From Acanthosoma haemorrhoidale (lineage: Eukaryota; Arthropoda; Insecta; Hemiptera; Acanthosomatidae): a stretch of DNA of 64,000 bases. The stretch covers positions 106,022,509 to 106,086,508 of the forward strand of contig OV884015.1 of assembly GCA_930367205.1 (NCBI GenBank). The letters are read 5' to 3'. Position numbers and translations under genes: made by a program. The notes under the pieces were generated by a model. It saw only the letters and a program-made list of their open reading frames with translations, searched no databases and was not told the origin of the DNA. Shown one piece after another: positions 21,667 through 35,001 of the stretch. Within the stretch, counting starts at the first letter, position 1; every line of letters begins with the position of its first letter.

Positions 21667-23292
21667 ACACAAATACAATAATAATCGTCATCATGGCAAT
21701 AAAAGCCTTAGCATATACGTCGGTCTGACAATACGGTTATAAGACAACGTACTAATAAATCCCAGACATACTTGAACGTTAATAAAAAAAATTATTTGAT
21801 AATAATTCAATTAGTATATGATAATGATTTGGGGTACAAAAAATAATTGGAATACAAATATTTTAGGCTCATGACGTCATGAGATATATATCTTGATTGT
21901 TAAAGTTTGTGAAGTCTGTTGTTGTCTGCATGAAGATAACTGAATGAAGTCTACTGATAGGCTGCTAAGTAGTACGAGCCTTCGACATCTGCAATAGTGA
22001 TGCAAATTAGTTATAAATGCAAAATAAGAATAAAATAAATAGAAAATCTTCTTATGACTAATGATTTCATATCATCCTCATAATTTAAAAATGGTTTATA
22101 CCAAAAATAGAGAAAAATTCGTCCATATCTTTTGAAATCGTTGTACATTATTTCATTTACTAAAATAAATCGAAAAAATTTTACCTTTAAATTTGATGAT
22201 ATGATTGTAGTTGTGATCACCAGTGATCCAGGTGGGATGACTCCGTGCTCTTTGGATGGTGGAGTTTCATGTATACATCATGTCCACATAATGACAATAA
22301 TGAATTTTTTCAGGCTCCTTACTAGATAGTTAGGGTCACTAGGCAGATGAGGTATTCATTTTTTTTCTGAAATAAATTTGGTTATACATACAAAGTCATA
22401 TTACAATAAATATAAAAAAATCTTCTAATATGAAAACCGTTTAATATCATCCTTATAAATAAAAAAAGCTAATTCAAAATATAAATAAAAGTTGGTAACA
22501 TAATTTTGCATAAAAAAATCATGCATATGTACGTATGTAAAACAGTTATATAAGTTGGGGGAATCAACTGATATCGGTTTCAAATCATCACTTCTATCTA
22601 CAGACTCTAATTACAAATTTAATTACTTTCAGTATCTCTTATCAATGTAACCTTTCTCAAATACTATACTGTACTTTACTATCAATCTTTCTATTTTCAC
22701 ATTTTTCATATCATCTAATTTTATTTTGAACCCGTCTTCTTCGATATGTTCATTAAAATTCACTTTAACTTCTTCATTTTTTTCTTTCTTCTTCTCTGTA
22801 TTTCTTGTTTCATCTTCTTTCTTCTGTATTATTTGTAGATTCTCATTATGGATTAATCTAAACATTTTTATAATATCTAATCCTATAAGAAAATCTTCAA
22901 AATAATCTCTCTTGACAATGAACACATCAACATATTTTCTATGTCAAAAATGTTTACTTTTTGAGTTACTAAACTTTTTTTTCACACCATTGACGGTTTT
23001 TAAAAGTATCTTATTTACTTCTTCTGTCTTTTTCTTTATATTAGTTAATTTTGAATTTATTATAGAGCATTGGGATCCTGGATCGGATGTCCCATTTACC
23101 TGTTATTTCTCTTTTTATGATATTTTTACTTTAATCAATGGTGTGGTTATTCGTTTTTATGTTCAGTAATTAGATCTATTTCTAATACTAAGTTGCTTCC
23201 TATTATTCTAGTTTCATTTTTTATCTATTTTAAACCGGCATGAAGCATCTTCATGATCCCTGATACAATTGTTTAATTGTTCACAGTTATTC

Positions 23293-24724
23293 CATGGATT
23301 TTTCTCTTGAAATTTGTTTTTACTGTACAGGTTTTCCATTTTTCTTTGTTATGAATTTTTTTTGTTCACTAGGCACTCACATTTTCTAATTTCATAAAAT
23401 AATCTAGATGAATTCTCACGTTTTTCTTGATCTATCTTTTTTCTGATAAAGTAGGTAAACCTGCAGTTAGTGCATGGCTTTTTCTCTTGAAATTTGTTTT
23501 AACTGTACAGGTTTTCCATTTTTCTTTGTTATGAATTTTTTTTGTTCACTAGGCCCTCACATTTTCTAATTTCATAAAATAATCTAGATGAATTCTCACG
23601 TTTTTCTTGATCTATCTTTTTTCTGATAAAGTAGGTAAACCTGCAGTTAGTGCATGGCTTTTTCCCTTGAAATTTGTTTTTACTGTACAGGTTTTCCATT
23701 TTTCTTTGTTATGAATTTTTTTTGTTCACTAGGCCCTCACATTTTCTAATTTCATAAAATAATCTAGATGAATTCTCACGTTTTTCTTGATCTATCTTTT
23801 TTCTGATAAAGTAGGTAAACCTGCAGTTAGTGCATGGCTTTTTCCCTTGAAATTTGTTTTTACTGTACAGGTTTTCCATTTTTCTTTGTTATGAATTTTT
23901 TTTGTTCACTAGGCCCTCACATTTTCTAATTTCATAAAATAATCTAGATGAATTCTCACGTTTTTCTTGATCTATCTTTTTTCTGATAAAGTAGGTAAAC
24001 CTGCAGTTAGTGCATAGCTTTTTCCCTTGAAATTTGTTTTAACTGTACAGGTTTTCCATTTTTCTTTGTTATGAATTTTTTTTGTTCACTAGGCCCTCAC
24101 ATTTTCTAATTTCATAAAATAATCTAGATGAATTCTCACGTTTTTCTTGATCTATCTTTTTTCTGATAAAGTAGGTAATCCTGCAGTTAGTGCATGGCTT
24201 TTTCCCTTGAAATTTGTTTTTACTGTACAGGTTTTCCATTTTTCTTTGTTATGAATTTTTTTTGTTCACTAGGCCCTCACATTTTATAATTTCATAAAAT
24301 AATCTAGATGAATTCTCACGTTATTCTTGATCTATCTTTTTTCTGATAAAGTAGGTAATCCTGCAGTTAGTGCATGGCTTTTTCCCTTGAAATTTGTTTT
24401 TACTGTACAGGTTTTCCATTTTTCTTTGTTATGAATTTTTTTTGTTCACTAGGCCCTCACATTTTCTAATTTCATAAAATATTCTAGATGAATTCTCACG
24501 TTTTTCTTGATCTATCTTTTTTCTGATAAAGTAGGTAAACCTGCAGTTAGTGCATGGATTTTTCCCTTGAAATTTGTTTTTACTGTACAGGTTTTCCATT
24601 TTCCTTTGTTATGAATTTATTTTGTTCACTAGGCCCTCACATTTTCTAATTTTATCAAATATTCTAGATGAATTATCACGTTTTTCTTGATCTATCTTTT
24701 TTCTGATAAAGTAGGTAAACCTGC
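23293..24724. repeat. 180-bp minisatellite, 8 copies, unit 3
   Basis: 1432 bp, eight copies of 180 bp. Internal copies are nearly identical (CATGGCTTTTTCCC starts), while the outer copies keep older variants such as GAATTTATTTTG in the last. This is typical of expansion from the middle of an array. Confidence 0.93.
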
Positions 24725-26078
24725 TATAAGCTATTATAAAGATATAAGCATCACTAAAGACTGTTTAGCATTTGAGTTTTTGCATGTAAGCTTCTCAATC
24801 ATAAACTTTTCTGCTATATGTTTTAAATTTAGTTGATTCTCTTTCTTCTGTGTGGATTCAATCTTATTTTTTCTCATGATTGTTCCGCATTTAAATCATC
24901 AAACATTTTATTACCTTCTTCATCAAAATACATTGTTTTCATTTTCTCTGTTGATGTAATCCACACTGTCTTCTCTTGACGTCTCTTACTAAAACTATTT
25001 TTCAGTCTTTTATAAATATAATTATTTTATAAAGTTGGTAAAAAAATTGTGCGAACAATAATCATGCATATATCTTTATCTATCATTTATATTATTTACT
25101 TATATTATAAGAATAAAATCTTCTCATACGAAGGCAGTTTAATATCAAACTTATGAATAAAAAAAAGTTTGCTAAAAAAATAAATAAAAGCTGAAAAAAT
25201 ATTTTGCGTACAAAAATCATGCATATATATTTTGCTATCAATTATATTATTTACTTATATTATAAAAAAACAAATCTTCTCATATGAACACAGTCCATTA
25301 TAATCTTTATAAATAAATAAATCGTTATTCATCTTAAGGTAAGAAATTCATATTATGCTTAAAATAAAAAAAGTTTATTCAAATAATAAATAAAAACATT
25401 ATACTTACAAATATCATGCATATATATCTATCATTTATATTATTTACTTATATGGTAAGAAAAAAAATGTCTCATGCGAAAACAGTTTAATATCATCCTT
25501 ATATATCAAGAAATTGTTATATATAAAAATAAAAAGAAAAATTGGTTAAAAAAAATGGTTATAAAAATCATGCATGTATATATATCTATCATTCATATCA
25601 TTATTTACTTTCTCACTACTATTATACTCACTCATTACTATATATATGATTTCTCATACGACAACAGTTAATTATCATCCTTAATAATCAAATAAGATTA
25701 TTCAATAATTTATACCCAACAGATTTCCAGATATTGACACCACGACTCTAACTGTTTTTTAGGAGTGAACTATTCCAGAGACGAAGATACTTGCTATCTT
25801 AACTACAGGCCACTACGATACACCATACAGACCACAGATGTTGGTAGGCTAGGGGAAGTAGAAGGGTTAAGTCTTTGAAATATTGACCGAACCTTTTTGA
25901 CCTAATGACAACTATCGATATGTTAAAATAAATTACCGTAAGACCATAAAATTATATCTTTCAGAGACCGTAAGCTTAACCATAGCAATAAAAACTATAT
26001 CCAATTTTTATGAGATTATACAAAATTTTATTTCACCAGGACCATATTTAATTGAACGCAGCAGAATTAATCTCTAGC

Positions 26079-26573
26079 CTAATCAATCGTAACAATGTTA
26101 ACCTTAAGTAGTCCTGGATTCTTCTCATAAAACTCCACACCCCTATCAGAAAGCCATGCTGAAATTGCTGGCTTAAGTTTAGGCTGTCCATCAAGGGAGT
26201 GCAACCCTCTACCCGTTATAACAGAAACAAAAGTGGTCTTACGACCGGAATCTCGAAGCCTGGAAGTGACTTCATCTATGAAGAGGTCAAGTACGTCCAG
26301 AGCTTCGGACACGAATAGGAAATGCAAATCTAAACGTGTCCATGTATCATTCACATGATACCTAATAATCGACCTAGCAGACAAAGGCCTAATCCTTCTA
26401 CCTCCCTCGGTACTCCACCTGGTCTTTGTGTAAGGCGGTTGATCTAAAGGTGTGAGGAAGCAAATAGCTTCGTCTACGGAATCGTTCACTCCGGCTAAAA
26501 CAAAAGTTAGTGTTTGTTCGTCCATGTCTGGGAATCTGTCGGATAAATAAGTTAACGAAGTAGACTTACTCAT
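26079..26573 (-). CDS. CUE-Smr protein, 164 aa, unit 4
   Basis: Identical protein to unit 1, with all Smr motif residues kept. Confidence 0.9.
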   Translation of the reverse strand: MSKSTSLTYLSDRFPDMDEQTLTFVLAGVNDSVDEAICFLTPLDQPPYTKTRWSTEGGRRIRPLSARSIIRYHVNDTWTRLDLHFLFVSEALDVLDLFIDEVTSRLRDSGRKTTFVSVITGRGLHSLDGQPKLKPAISAWLSDRGVEFYEKNPGLLKVNIVTID

Positions 26574-27494
26574 TACGGCGATGATGATCGGGACACTGTA
26601 TCCAATATGTGCACACTTTAAAAGTCAGAGCTGGACTGACTGAAATCATAGGAAAGTTTGCAAGTGACGGTGGAGTGGGGGACCCAGGTACCGAAATTCT
26701 TTATATTGGCAAACCCTCACCCAGGTAAAAACATCTTTTGACCTGGTGTAAATGTCTAAAAAAGACGATTTCTCTTTACTTCTATTTTTTTTTATACATG
26801 GAAAGAAACTACTATTTTTTTAATTTGAATTCAAAACCGAGGTTAATACTTCTGTTTTACAGAAGACCTAAAGGAGAATTATTTCGGGCACGAATAATAT
26901 AAGTGATCAATTGTAGTCTCATAATTAATATGTGAGCGGGGAAATATACCAAATATTGCAGGTTCCAGAAAAAATTCTAGGTTTTTTTATTGTTCCTTGG
27001 TGGCTAGAATGCACAGAAACCTTCGACACATTTTCAAGTCTACCTATTCTTTCAAAAAAACGTCATATTGTAAAAATAGTAAACAAATACAACGAATAAT
27101 AAAACAAAAGGCCGTAGTTAGGAAAACGCACGTGGGAGAGCACTTACCATGAACAAATCAATTATGATACGGAATTTTTTCTACAGTATCGATAATATGT
27201 GACGACTGAAGGCGACAATTGTGTAAACAAATAATGTAAATACAGCTGAAGAAAAGTCCGACCTCCCCACCAACCCCGCTTCTGAGTTAACAGTGATTTT
27301 CTTGAAACTTGAGAGAAGTTAGAATTTTAGTTTTGCCAAAGATTGAGGCAGACTAGAAGGTGTGTGTCATGATCTGCCAAGACTTTCAAAGCACTAAGTA
27401 CCAAGCACCACAGTTGATTATCTAAGTACGCAAGTGTGCCATGTGATTAAGCCGAGACAGACTTTAAGCACTAAGTAACAAGCACTACAGTTGA

Positions 27495-27740
27495 TTATCT
27501 AAGTACGCAAGTGCGCCCTGTGATTAAGCAGAGACAGACTTTAAGCACTAAGTACCAAGCCGATATTTCCGATTTTAGTTCTTCCCTTAATTGATCAAAC
27601 TTCCCGCTCAACTCTTTTTGTTCTTTATTATTTTCTTTAAGTGCGTTATTTTGACTGTTTAATTTTTCGTTTATTTCTTTATTATTTTCTTTAAGTGCGT
27701 TAAATTGACTGTTTAATTGGACAAGGACCTGTTGCAACAT
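27495..27740 (-). pseudogene. coiled-coil fragment, unit 4
   Basis: Identical to the unit 3 copy. This is the last unit in which the frame is open; units 5-8 (near 35934-36180, 43565-43811, 51014-51260 and 58276-58522) have the A/T-rich change that destroys the second heptad block. Confidence 0.45.
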
Positions 27741-29488
27741 CTTTGTCGTAGTGTTTTCACTCGGATTTACTGCGGGTTCGGGGTGTGGGTTCCCTGTTTT
27801 AGAGGCTGCGTTTGACCCAAAAGGTAGGCAGTATACCTGAATCTGACCTGGAAATATTTGTGTTTGTGTGTGTACAACAAATGTGAAATTATGAGAAAAT
27901 ATAAATTGTTAGTGGTTAGTACTAGTTACTATTCTAACATGCAATACCTATCAATTCCTTTGGTTTCTTTAGAATTTTTTAAGTTAATCCCGGAGCGGCC
28001 CCCATTGAAACCTACCTTATTTTTTACCATTTATTTTTCTACTTTATTTGATCAATTTACCTTAACTAATTTGGCAGGTCCGTCATGAGATTTTTAAATC
28101 AAATTGTTTTATGTCTTTGACATAGGAATTTATCCCGATTGAATCCCTCAGGTTAAGCCGAGACAGACTTTAATCACTAAGTACCAAGCACTACAGTTGA
28201 TTATCTAAGTACGCAAGTGTGCCCTGTGATTAAGCCGAGACAGACTTTAAGAACTAAGTAATAATAATAATAATCTGACGTATTTTTCAATAGAATGATT
28301 TCTTCTTTTAATTTTGAATTCTATTATTATTATATTATTAAAATATTAAATGATTAAAACAGTCCACACATTTTGAGGACCCTACTTCCACACTTGGTCA
28401 TTAGCACTGTAGCACTCTCTTAACCGCTATTTTCACGGTTAATCCGGTGTTGATTATCACAGCGATGTGTCTGAAAGTCCATTTTGTTCTTACAACATTT
28501 TATCAAGGTTTATATCAACGCACATTTCCAGATTAGTGAAAATATATTTAAATAAATATTAATTTAAAGGAATTTACAATCTGCTCTAATAGGGCGTATA
28601 TATATACATAGCCTGGGATTCCCCAGATTCATCAGGGAAATGTCCTTATTCGTTAAAAAGAATTCATGGATCAGGGATACAACCCCTTACTAACACTGCT
28701 CTTGCATCTTCGTCACTGGTGTGCAGTAACAGTGGAGACAATGAGAGACTACCTGTAGAAGAAGCCTGGGTAAGAACTCCAAAGGATGTTTTAGCATCAA
28801 AAGGTTTATTTACTAACGTTATTTTTAGTGGGGTCCTCCATTGTTTAAACCAGTAAGTCCAAATAGGGTTTAGTTTGGATTTGTACATGAGAATTTCGTT
28901 TTCAAATTTGGGATGTGATTTTGAGCTGAGATGTTTATAATGCAGCCAGAATGAGTTTTTATAATTCTACATTTTTTGAATGAGAGACATGTTCCATGTT
29001 GGTCCGGTCTGAAGTTGGAATATTAGGTTTAGAACTGAATGTGTTGTGGGATGACCAAAAATAAAAAAAACCCTGCGAATAATAAATTGTTCCCATCATT
29101 CAATAACATAAATTAAATTAAACATAAAACCAGCAATGTACAGTAACTCTTTTTAGTTAGCAAGAGTTAAAATAAGGTTTGACAATCCTTAAAATGCAAA
29201 GTAAATCGAGCTAAAGAGCTTAAGAGGAGGGGGAGAGTGGAGAAGGTGAAGTTCAATATTGCTACAGCTGAAATACAATCCGGTGTTGTATATTACAAGT
29301 TCCTTCCGCTGTAAATAAATTTCGTCCGTGTTGTTGAATATTGTCAAGTAATAATATAATATTAATAAAACCTTATACTATCATTGAATATTGTTTTGTT
29401 TGTTATTGTGAATATATCTCTTAGATTTGGATTTATTAGTGTGTATCAACATCCATCTTCTGTTGAAAATAGGCTTTTAGAGTAAAGC

Positions 29489-29749
29489 GTGAGTAAAAAT
29501 ATTTTCTTAAAAATTAAAACTATTCTAAAACGTAAACTTTCCGTTTGGAAGATCTTTGTTGATGATGAAAAGAGAGATATGGCCCGAGGACGATACAAAC
29601 AACACACAGTGCACTTCACAAATGGACTGAGCTTTACATTTGTAACAATTTGTATTCACAAATTTTTAAGAGATACCAATCATATAGCTGAGTGGTTAGC
29701 TTCACTGTTTGCAAGTTCACAAGTCTTTTGGGGCTTGTACACTTGTTAA
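29489..29749 (+). other. invariant open block, unit 4
   Basis: Same 86 residues as unit 1. Confidence 0.28.
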
Positions 29750-31719
29750 TTAAGTATTAAGCCCACTATCTCATTATTTAGTAGGGGTATGATGTTATAA
29801 GGAAAATGCAGCGGAAGCTAGTTTTTTTGTTAAATTAGGAATGACAAAACGAATGAAATATGGATAAATAATCTTATATTTAGCATTAAAATAAAACAGT
29901 AATCACTATACTTTATATACATTACATATAACATGAATAATAATAAATCATATAATTTTATAAAATATTTCTTACATTATTAATTTTTACATAGCAGTTT
30001 ATGAAATTTCTGTGATTAAATTGCATGAATTGTTCCCTTTTAATTTTTTATTAAATTATGACATTATATAATTCGGGAAGTAGGACAAGTAATACACAAA
30101 TACAATAATAATCGTCATCATGGCAATAAAAGCCTTAGCATATACGTCGGTCTGACAATACGGTTATAAGACAACGTACTAATAAATCCCAGACATACTT
30201 GAACGTTAATAAAAAAAATTATTTGATAATAATTCAATTAGTATATGATAATGATTTGGGGTACAAAAAATAATTGGAATACAAATATTTTAGGCTCATG
30301 ACGTCATGAGATATATATCTTGATTGTTAAAGTTTGTGAAGTCAGTTGTTGTCTGCATGAAGATAACTGAATGAAGTCTACTGATAGGCTGCTAAGTAGT
30401 ACGAGCCTTCGACATCTGCAATAGTGATACAAATTAGTTATAAATGCAAAATAAGAATAAAATAAATAGAAAATCTTCTTATGACTAATGATTTCATATC
30501 ATCCTCATAATTTAAAAATGGTTTATACCAAAAATAGAGAAAAATTCGTCCATATCTTTTGAAATCGTTGTACATTATTTCATTTACTAAAATAAATCGA
30601 AAAAATTTTACCTTTAAATTTGATGATATGATTGTAGTTGTGATCACCAGTGATCCAGGTGGGATGACTCCGTGCTCTTTGGATGGTGGAGTTTCATGTA
30701 TACATCATGTCCACATAATGACAATAATGAATTTTTTCAGGCTCCTTACTAGATAGTTAGGGTCACTAGGCAGATGAGGTATTCATTTTTTTTCTGAAAT
30801 AAATTTGGTTATACATACAAAGTCATATTACAATAAATATAAAAAAATCTTCTAATATGAAAACCGTTTAATATCATCCTTATAAATAAAAAAAGCTAAT
30901 TCAAAATATAAATAAAAGTTGGTAACATAATTTTGCATAAAAAAATCATGCATATGTACGTATGTAAAACAGTTATATAAGTTGGGGGAATCAACTGATA
31001 TCGGTTTCAAATCATCACTTCTATCTACAGACTCTAATTACAAATTTAATTACTTTCAGTATCTCTTATCAATGTAACCTTTCTCAAATACTATACTGTA
31101 CTTTACTATCAATCTTTCTATTTTCACATTTTTCATATCATCTAATTTTATTTTGAACCCGTCTTCTTCGATATGTTCATTAAAATTCACTTTAACTTCT
31201 TCATTTTTTTCTTTCTTCTTCTCTGTATTTCTTGTTTCATCTTCTTTCTTCTGTATTATTTGTAGATTCTCATTATGGATTAATCTAAACATTTTTATAA
31301 TATCTAATCCTTTAAGAAAATCTTCAAAATAATCTCTCTTGACAATGAACACATCAACATATTTTCTATGTCAAAAATGTTTAATTTTTGAGTTACTAAA
31401 CTTTTTTTTCACACCATTGACTGTTTTTAAAAGTATCTTATTTACTTCTTCTGTCTTTTTCTTTATATTAGTTAATTTTGAATTTATTATAGAGCATTGG
31501 GATCCTGGATCGGATGTCCCATTTACCTGTTACTTCTCTTTTTATGATATTTTTACTTTAATCAATGGTGTGGTTATTCGTTTTTATGTTCAGTAATTAG
31601 ATCTACTTCTAATACTAAGTTGCTTCCTATTATTCTAGTTTCATTTTTTATCTATTTTAAACCGGCATGAAGCATCTTCATGATCCCTGATACAATTGTT
31701 TAATTGTTCACAGTTATTC

Positions 31720-33152
31720 CATGGATTTTTCTCTTGAAATTTGTTTTTACTGTACAGGTTTCCCATTTTTCTTTGTTATGAATTTTTTTTGTTCACTAGG
31801 CCCTCACATTTTTTAATTTCATAAAATAATCTAGATGAATTCTCACGTTTTTCTTGATCTATCTTTTTTCTGATAAAGTAGGTAAACCCGCAGTTAGTGC
31901 ATGGATCTTTTCCCTTGAAATTTGTTTTTACTGTACAGGTTTTCCATTTTTCTTTGTTATGAATTTTTTTTGTTCACTAGGCCCTCACATTTTCTAATTT
32001 CATAAAATAATCTAGATGAATTCTCACGTTTTTCTTGATCTATCTTTTTTCTGATAAAGTAGGTAAACCTGCAGTTAGTGCATGGCTTTTTCTCTTGAAA
32101 TTTGTTTTAACTGTACAGGTTTTCCATTTTTCTTTGTTATGAATTTTTTTTGTTCACTAGGCCCTCACATTTTCTAATTTCATAAAATAATCTAGATGAA
32201 TTCTCACGTTTTTCTTGATCTATCTTTTTTCTGATAAAGTAGGTAAACCTGCAGTTAGTGCATGGCTTTTTCCCTTGAAATTTGTTTTTACTGTACAGGT
32301 TTTCCATTTTTCTTTGTTATGAATTTTTTTTGTTCACTAGGCCCTCACATTTTCTAATTTCATAAAATAATCTAGATGAATTCTCACGTTTTTCTTGATC
32401 TATCTTTTTTCTGATAAAGTAGGTAAACCTGCAGTTAGTGCATGGCTTTTTCCCTTGAAATTTGTTTTTACTGTACAGGTTTTCCATTTTTCTTTGTTAT
32501 GAATTTTTTTTGTTCACTAGGCCCTCACATTTTCTAATTTCATAAAATAATCTAGATGAATTCTCACGTTTTTCTTGATCTATCTTTTTTCTGATAAAGT
32601 AGGTAAACCTGCAGTTAGTGCATAGCTTTTTCCCTTGAAATTTGTTTTAACTGTACAGGTTTTCCATTTTTCTTTGTTATGAATTTTTTTTGTTCACTAG
32701 GCCCTCACATTTTCTAATTTCATAAAATAATCTAGATGAATTCTCACGTTTTTCTTGATCTATCTTTTTTCTGATAAAGTAGGTAATCCTGCAGTTAGTG
32801 CATGGCTTTTTCCCTTGAAATTTGTTTTTACTGTACAGGTTTTCCATTTTTCTTTGTTATGAATTTTTTTTGTTTACTAGGCCCTCACATTTTATAATTT
32901 CATAAAATAATCTAGATGAATTCTCACGTTTTTCTTGATCTATCTTTTTTCTGATAAAGTAGGTAAACCTGCAGTTAGTGCATGGATTTTTCCCTTGAAA
33001 TTTGTTTTTACTGTACAGGTTTTCCATTTTCCTTTGTTATGAATTTATTTTGTTCACTAGGCCCTCACATTTTCTAATTTTATCAAATATTCTAGATGAA
33101 TTATCACGTTTTTCTTGATCTATCTTTTTTCTGATAAAGTAGGTAAACCTGC
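31720..33152. repeat. 180-bp minisatellite, 8 copies, unit 4
   Basis: 1433 bp. The second copy starts ATCTTTTCCC as in units 1-2 and 5-7, and the rest resemble unit 3. The array looks like a patchwork of both types, suggesting exchange between units within the minisatellite. Confidence 0.92.
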
Positions 33153-34506
33153 TATAAGCTATTATAAAGATATAAGCATCACTAAAGACTGTTTAGCATT
33201 TGAGTTTTTGCATGTAAGCTTCTCAATCATAAACTTTTCTGCTATATGTTTTAAATTTAGTTGATTCTCTTTCTTCTGTGTGGATTCAATCTTATTTTTT
33301 CTCATGATTGTTCCGCATTTAAATCATCAAACATTTTATTACCTTCTTCATCAAAATACATTGTTTTCATTTTCTCTGTTGATGTAATCCACACTGTCTT
33401 CTCTTGACGTCTCTTACTAAAACTATTTTTCAGTCTTTTATAAATATAATTATTTTATAAAGTTGGTAAAAAAATTGTGCGAACAATAATCATGCATATA
33501 TCTTTATCTATCATTTATAATATTTACTTATATTATAAGAATAAAATCTTCTCATACGAAGGCAGTTTAATATCAAACTTATGAATAAAAAAAAGTTTGC
33601 TAAAAAAATAAATAAAAGCTGAAAAAATATTTTGCGTACAAAAATCATGCATATATATTTTGCTATCAATTATATTATTTACTTATATTATAAAAAAACA
33701 AATCTTCTCATATGAACACAGTCCATTATAATCTTTATAAATAAATAAATCGTTATTCATCTTAAGGTAAGAAATTCATATTATGCTTAAAATAAAAAAA
33801 GTTTATTCAAATAATAAATAAAAACATTATACTTACAAATATCATGCATATATATCTATCATTTATATTATTTACTTATATGGTAAGAAAAAAAATGTCT
33901 CATGCGAAAACAGTTTAATATCATCCTTATATATCAAGAAATTGTTATATATAAAAATAAAAAGAAAAATTGGTTAAAAAAAATGGTTATAAAAATCATG
34001 CATGTATATATATCTATCATTCATATCATTATTTACTTTCTCACTACTATTATACTCACTCATTACTATATATATGATTTCTCATACGACAACAGTTAAT
34101 TATCATCCTTAATAATCAAATAAGATTATTCAATAATTTATACCCAACAGATTTCCAGATATTGACACCACGACTCTAACTGTTTTTTAGGAGTGAACTA
34201 TTCCAGAGACGAAGATACTTGCTATCTTAACTACAGGCCACTACGATACACCATACAGACCACAGATGTTGGTAGGCTAGGGGAAGTAGAAGGGTTAAGT
34301 CTTTGAAATATTGACCGAACCTTTTTGACCTAATGACAACTATCGATATGTTAAAATAAATTACCGTAAGACCATAAAATTATATCTTTCAGAGACCGTA
34401 AGCTTAACCATAGCAATGAAGACTATATCCAATTTTTATGAGATTATACAAAATTTTATTTCACCAGGACCATATTTAATTGAACGCAGCAGAATTAATC
34501 TCTAGC

Positions 34507-35001
34507 CTAATCAATCGTAACAATGTTAACCTTAAGTAGTCCTGGATTCTTCTCATAAAACTCCACACCCCTATCAGAAAGCCATGCTGAAATTGCTGGC
34601 TTAAGTTTAGGCTGTCCATCAAGGGAGTGCAACCCTCTACCCGTTATAACAGAAACAAAAGTGGTCTTACGACCGGAATCTCGAAGCCTGGAAGTGACTT
34701 CATCTATGAAGAGGTCAAGTACGTCCAGAGCTTCGGACACGAATAGGAAATGCAAATCTAAACGTGTCCATGTATCATTCACATGATACCTAATAATCGA
34801 CCTAGCAGACAAAGGCCTAATCCTTCTACCTCCCTCGGTACTCCACCTGGTCTTTGTGTAAGGCGGTTGATCTAAAGGTGTGAGGAAGCAAATAGCTTCG
34901 TCTACGGAATCGTTCACTCCGGCTAAAACAAAAGTTAGTGTTTGTTCGTCCATGTCTGGGAATCTGTCGGATAAATAAGTTAACGAAGTAGACTTACTCA
35001 T
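34507..35001 (-). CDS. CUE-Smr protein, 164 aa, unit 5
   Basis: Identical protein to unit 1; ATG, stop and AATAAA kept. Confidence 0.9.
   Translation of the reverse strand: MSKSTSLTYLSDRFPDMDEQTLTFVLAGVNDSVDEAICFLTPLDQPPYTKTRWSTEGGRRIRPLSARSIIRYHVNDTWTRLDLHFLFVSEALDVLDLFIDEVTSRLRDSGRKTTFVSVITGRGLHSLDGQPKLKPAISAWLSDRGVEFYEKNPGLLKVNIVTID

Larger units (their letters stand above)
17152..25578. repeat. tandem unit 3 (8427 bp)
   Basis: Longer than unit 1 because of eight minisatellite copies, the 251-bp segment at 21416-21666, about 54 bp extra near 20495-20550 and a retained 24-bp piece at 24901-24924. All of these are shared only with unit 4, or in the case of the 251 bp with units 4-7. Confidence 0.92.
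25579..34006. repeat. tandem unit 4 (8428 bp)
   Basis: Nearly identical to unit 3 in length and variants (54-bp, 24-bp and 251-bp segments, eight minisatellite copies). Units 3 and 4 are recent duplicates, yet their minisatellites differ in first-copy type and in the order of copies. Confidence 0.92.

Noticed and set aside
7808..24724. Regular 180-bp repeats as a CRISPR-like array
   Set aside because: There are no unique spacers, the whole period is repeated, and the setting is eukaryotic; it is a minisatellite.
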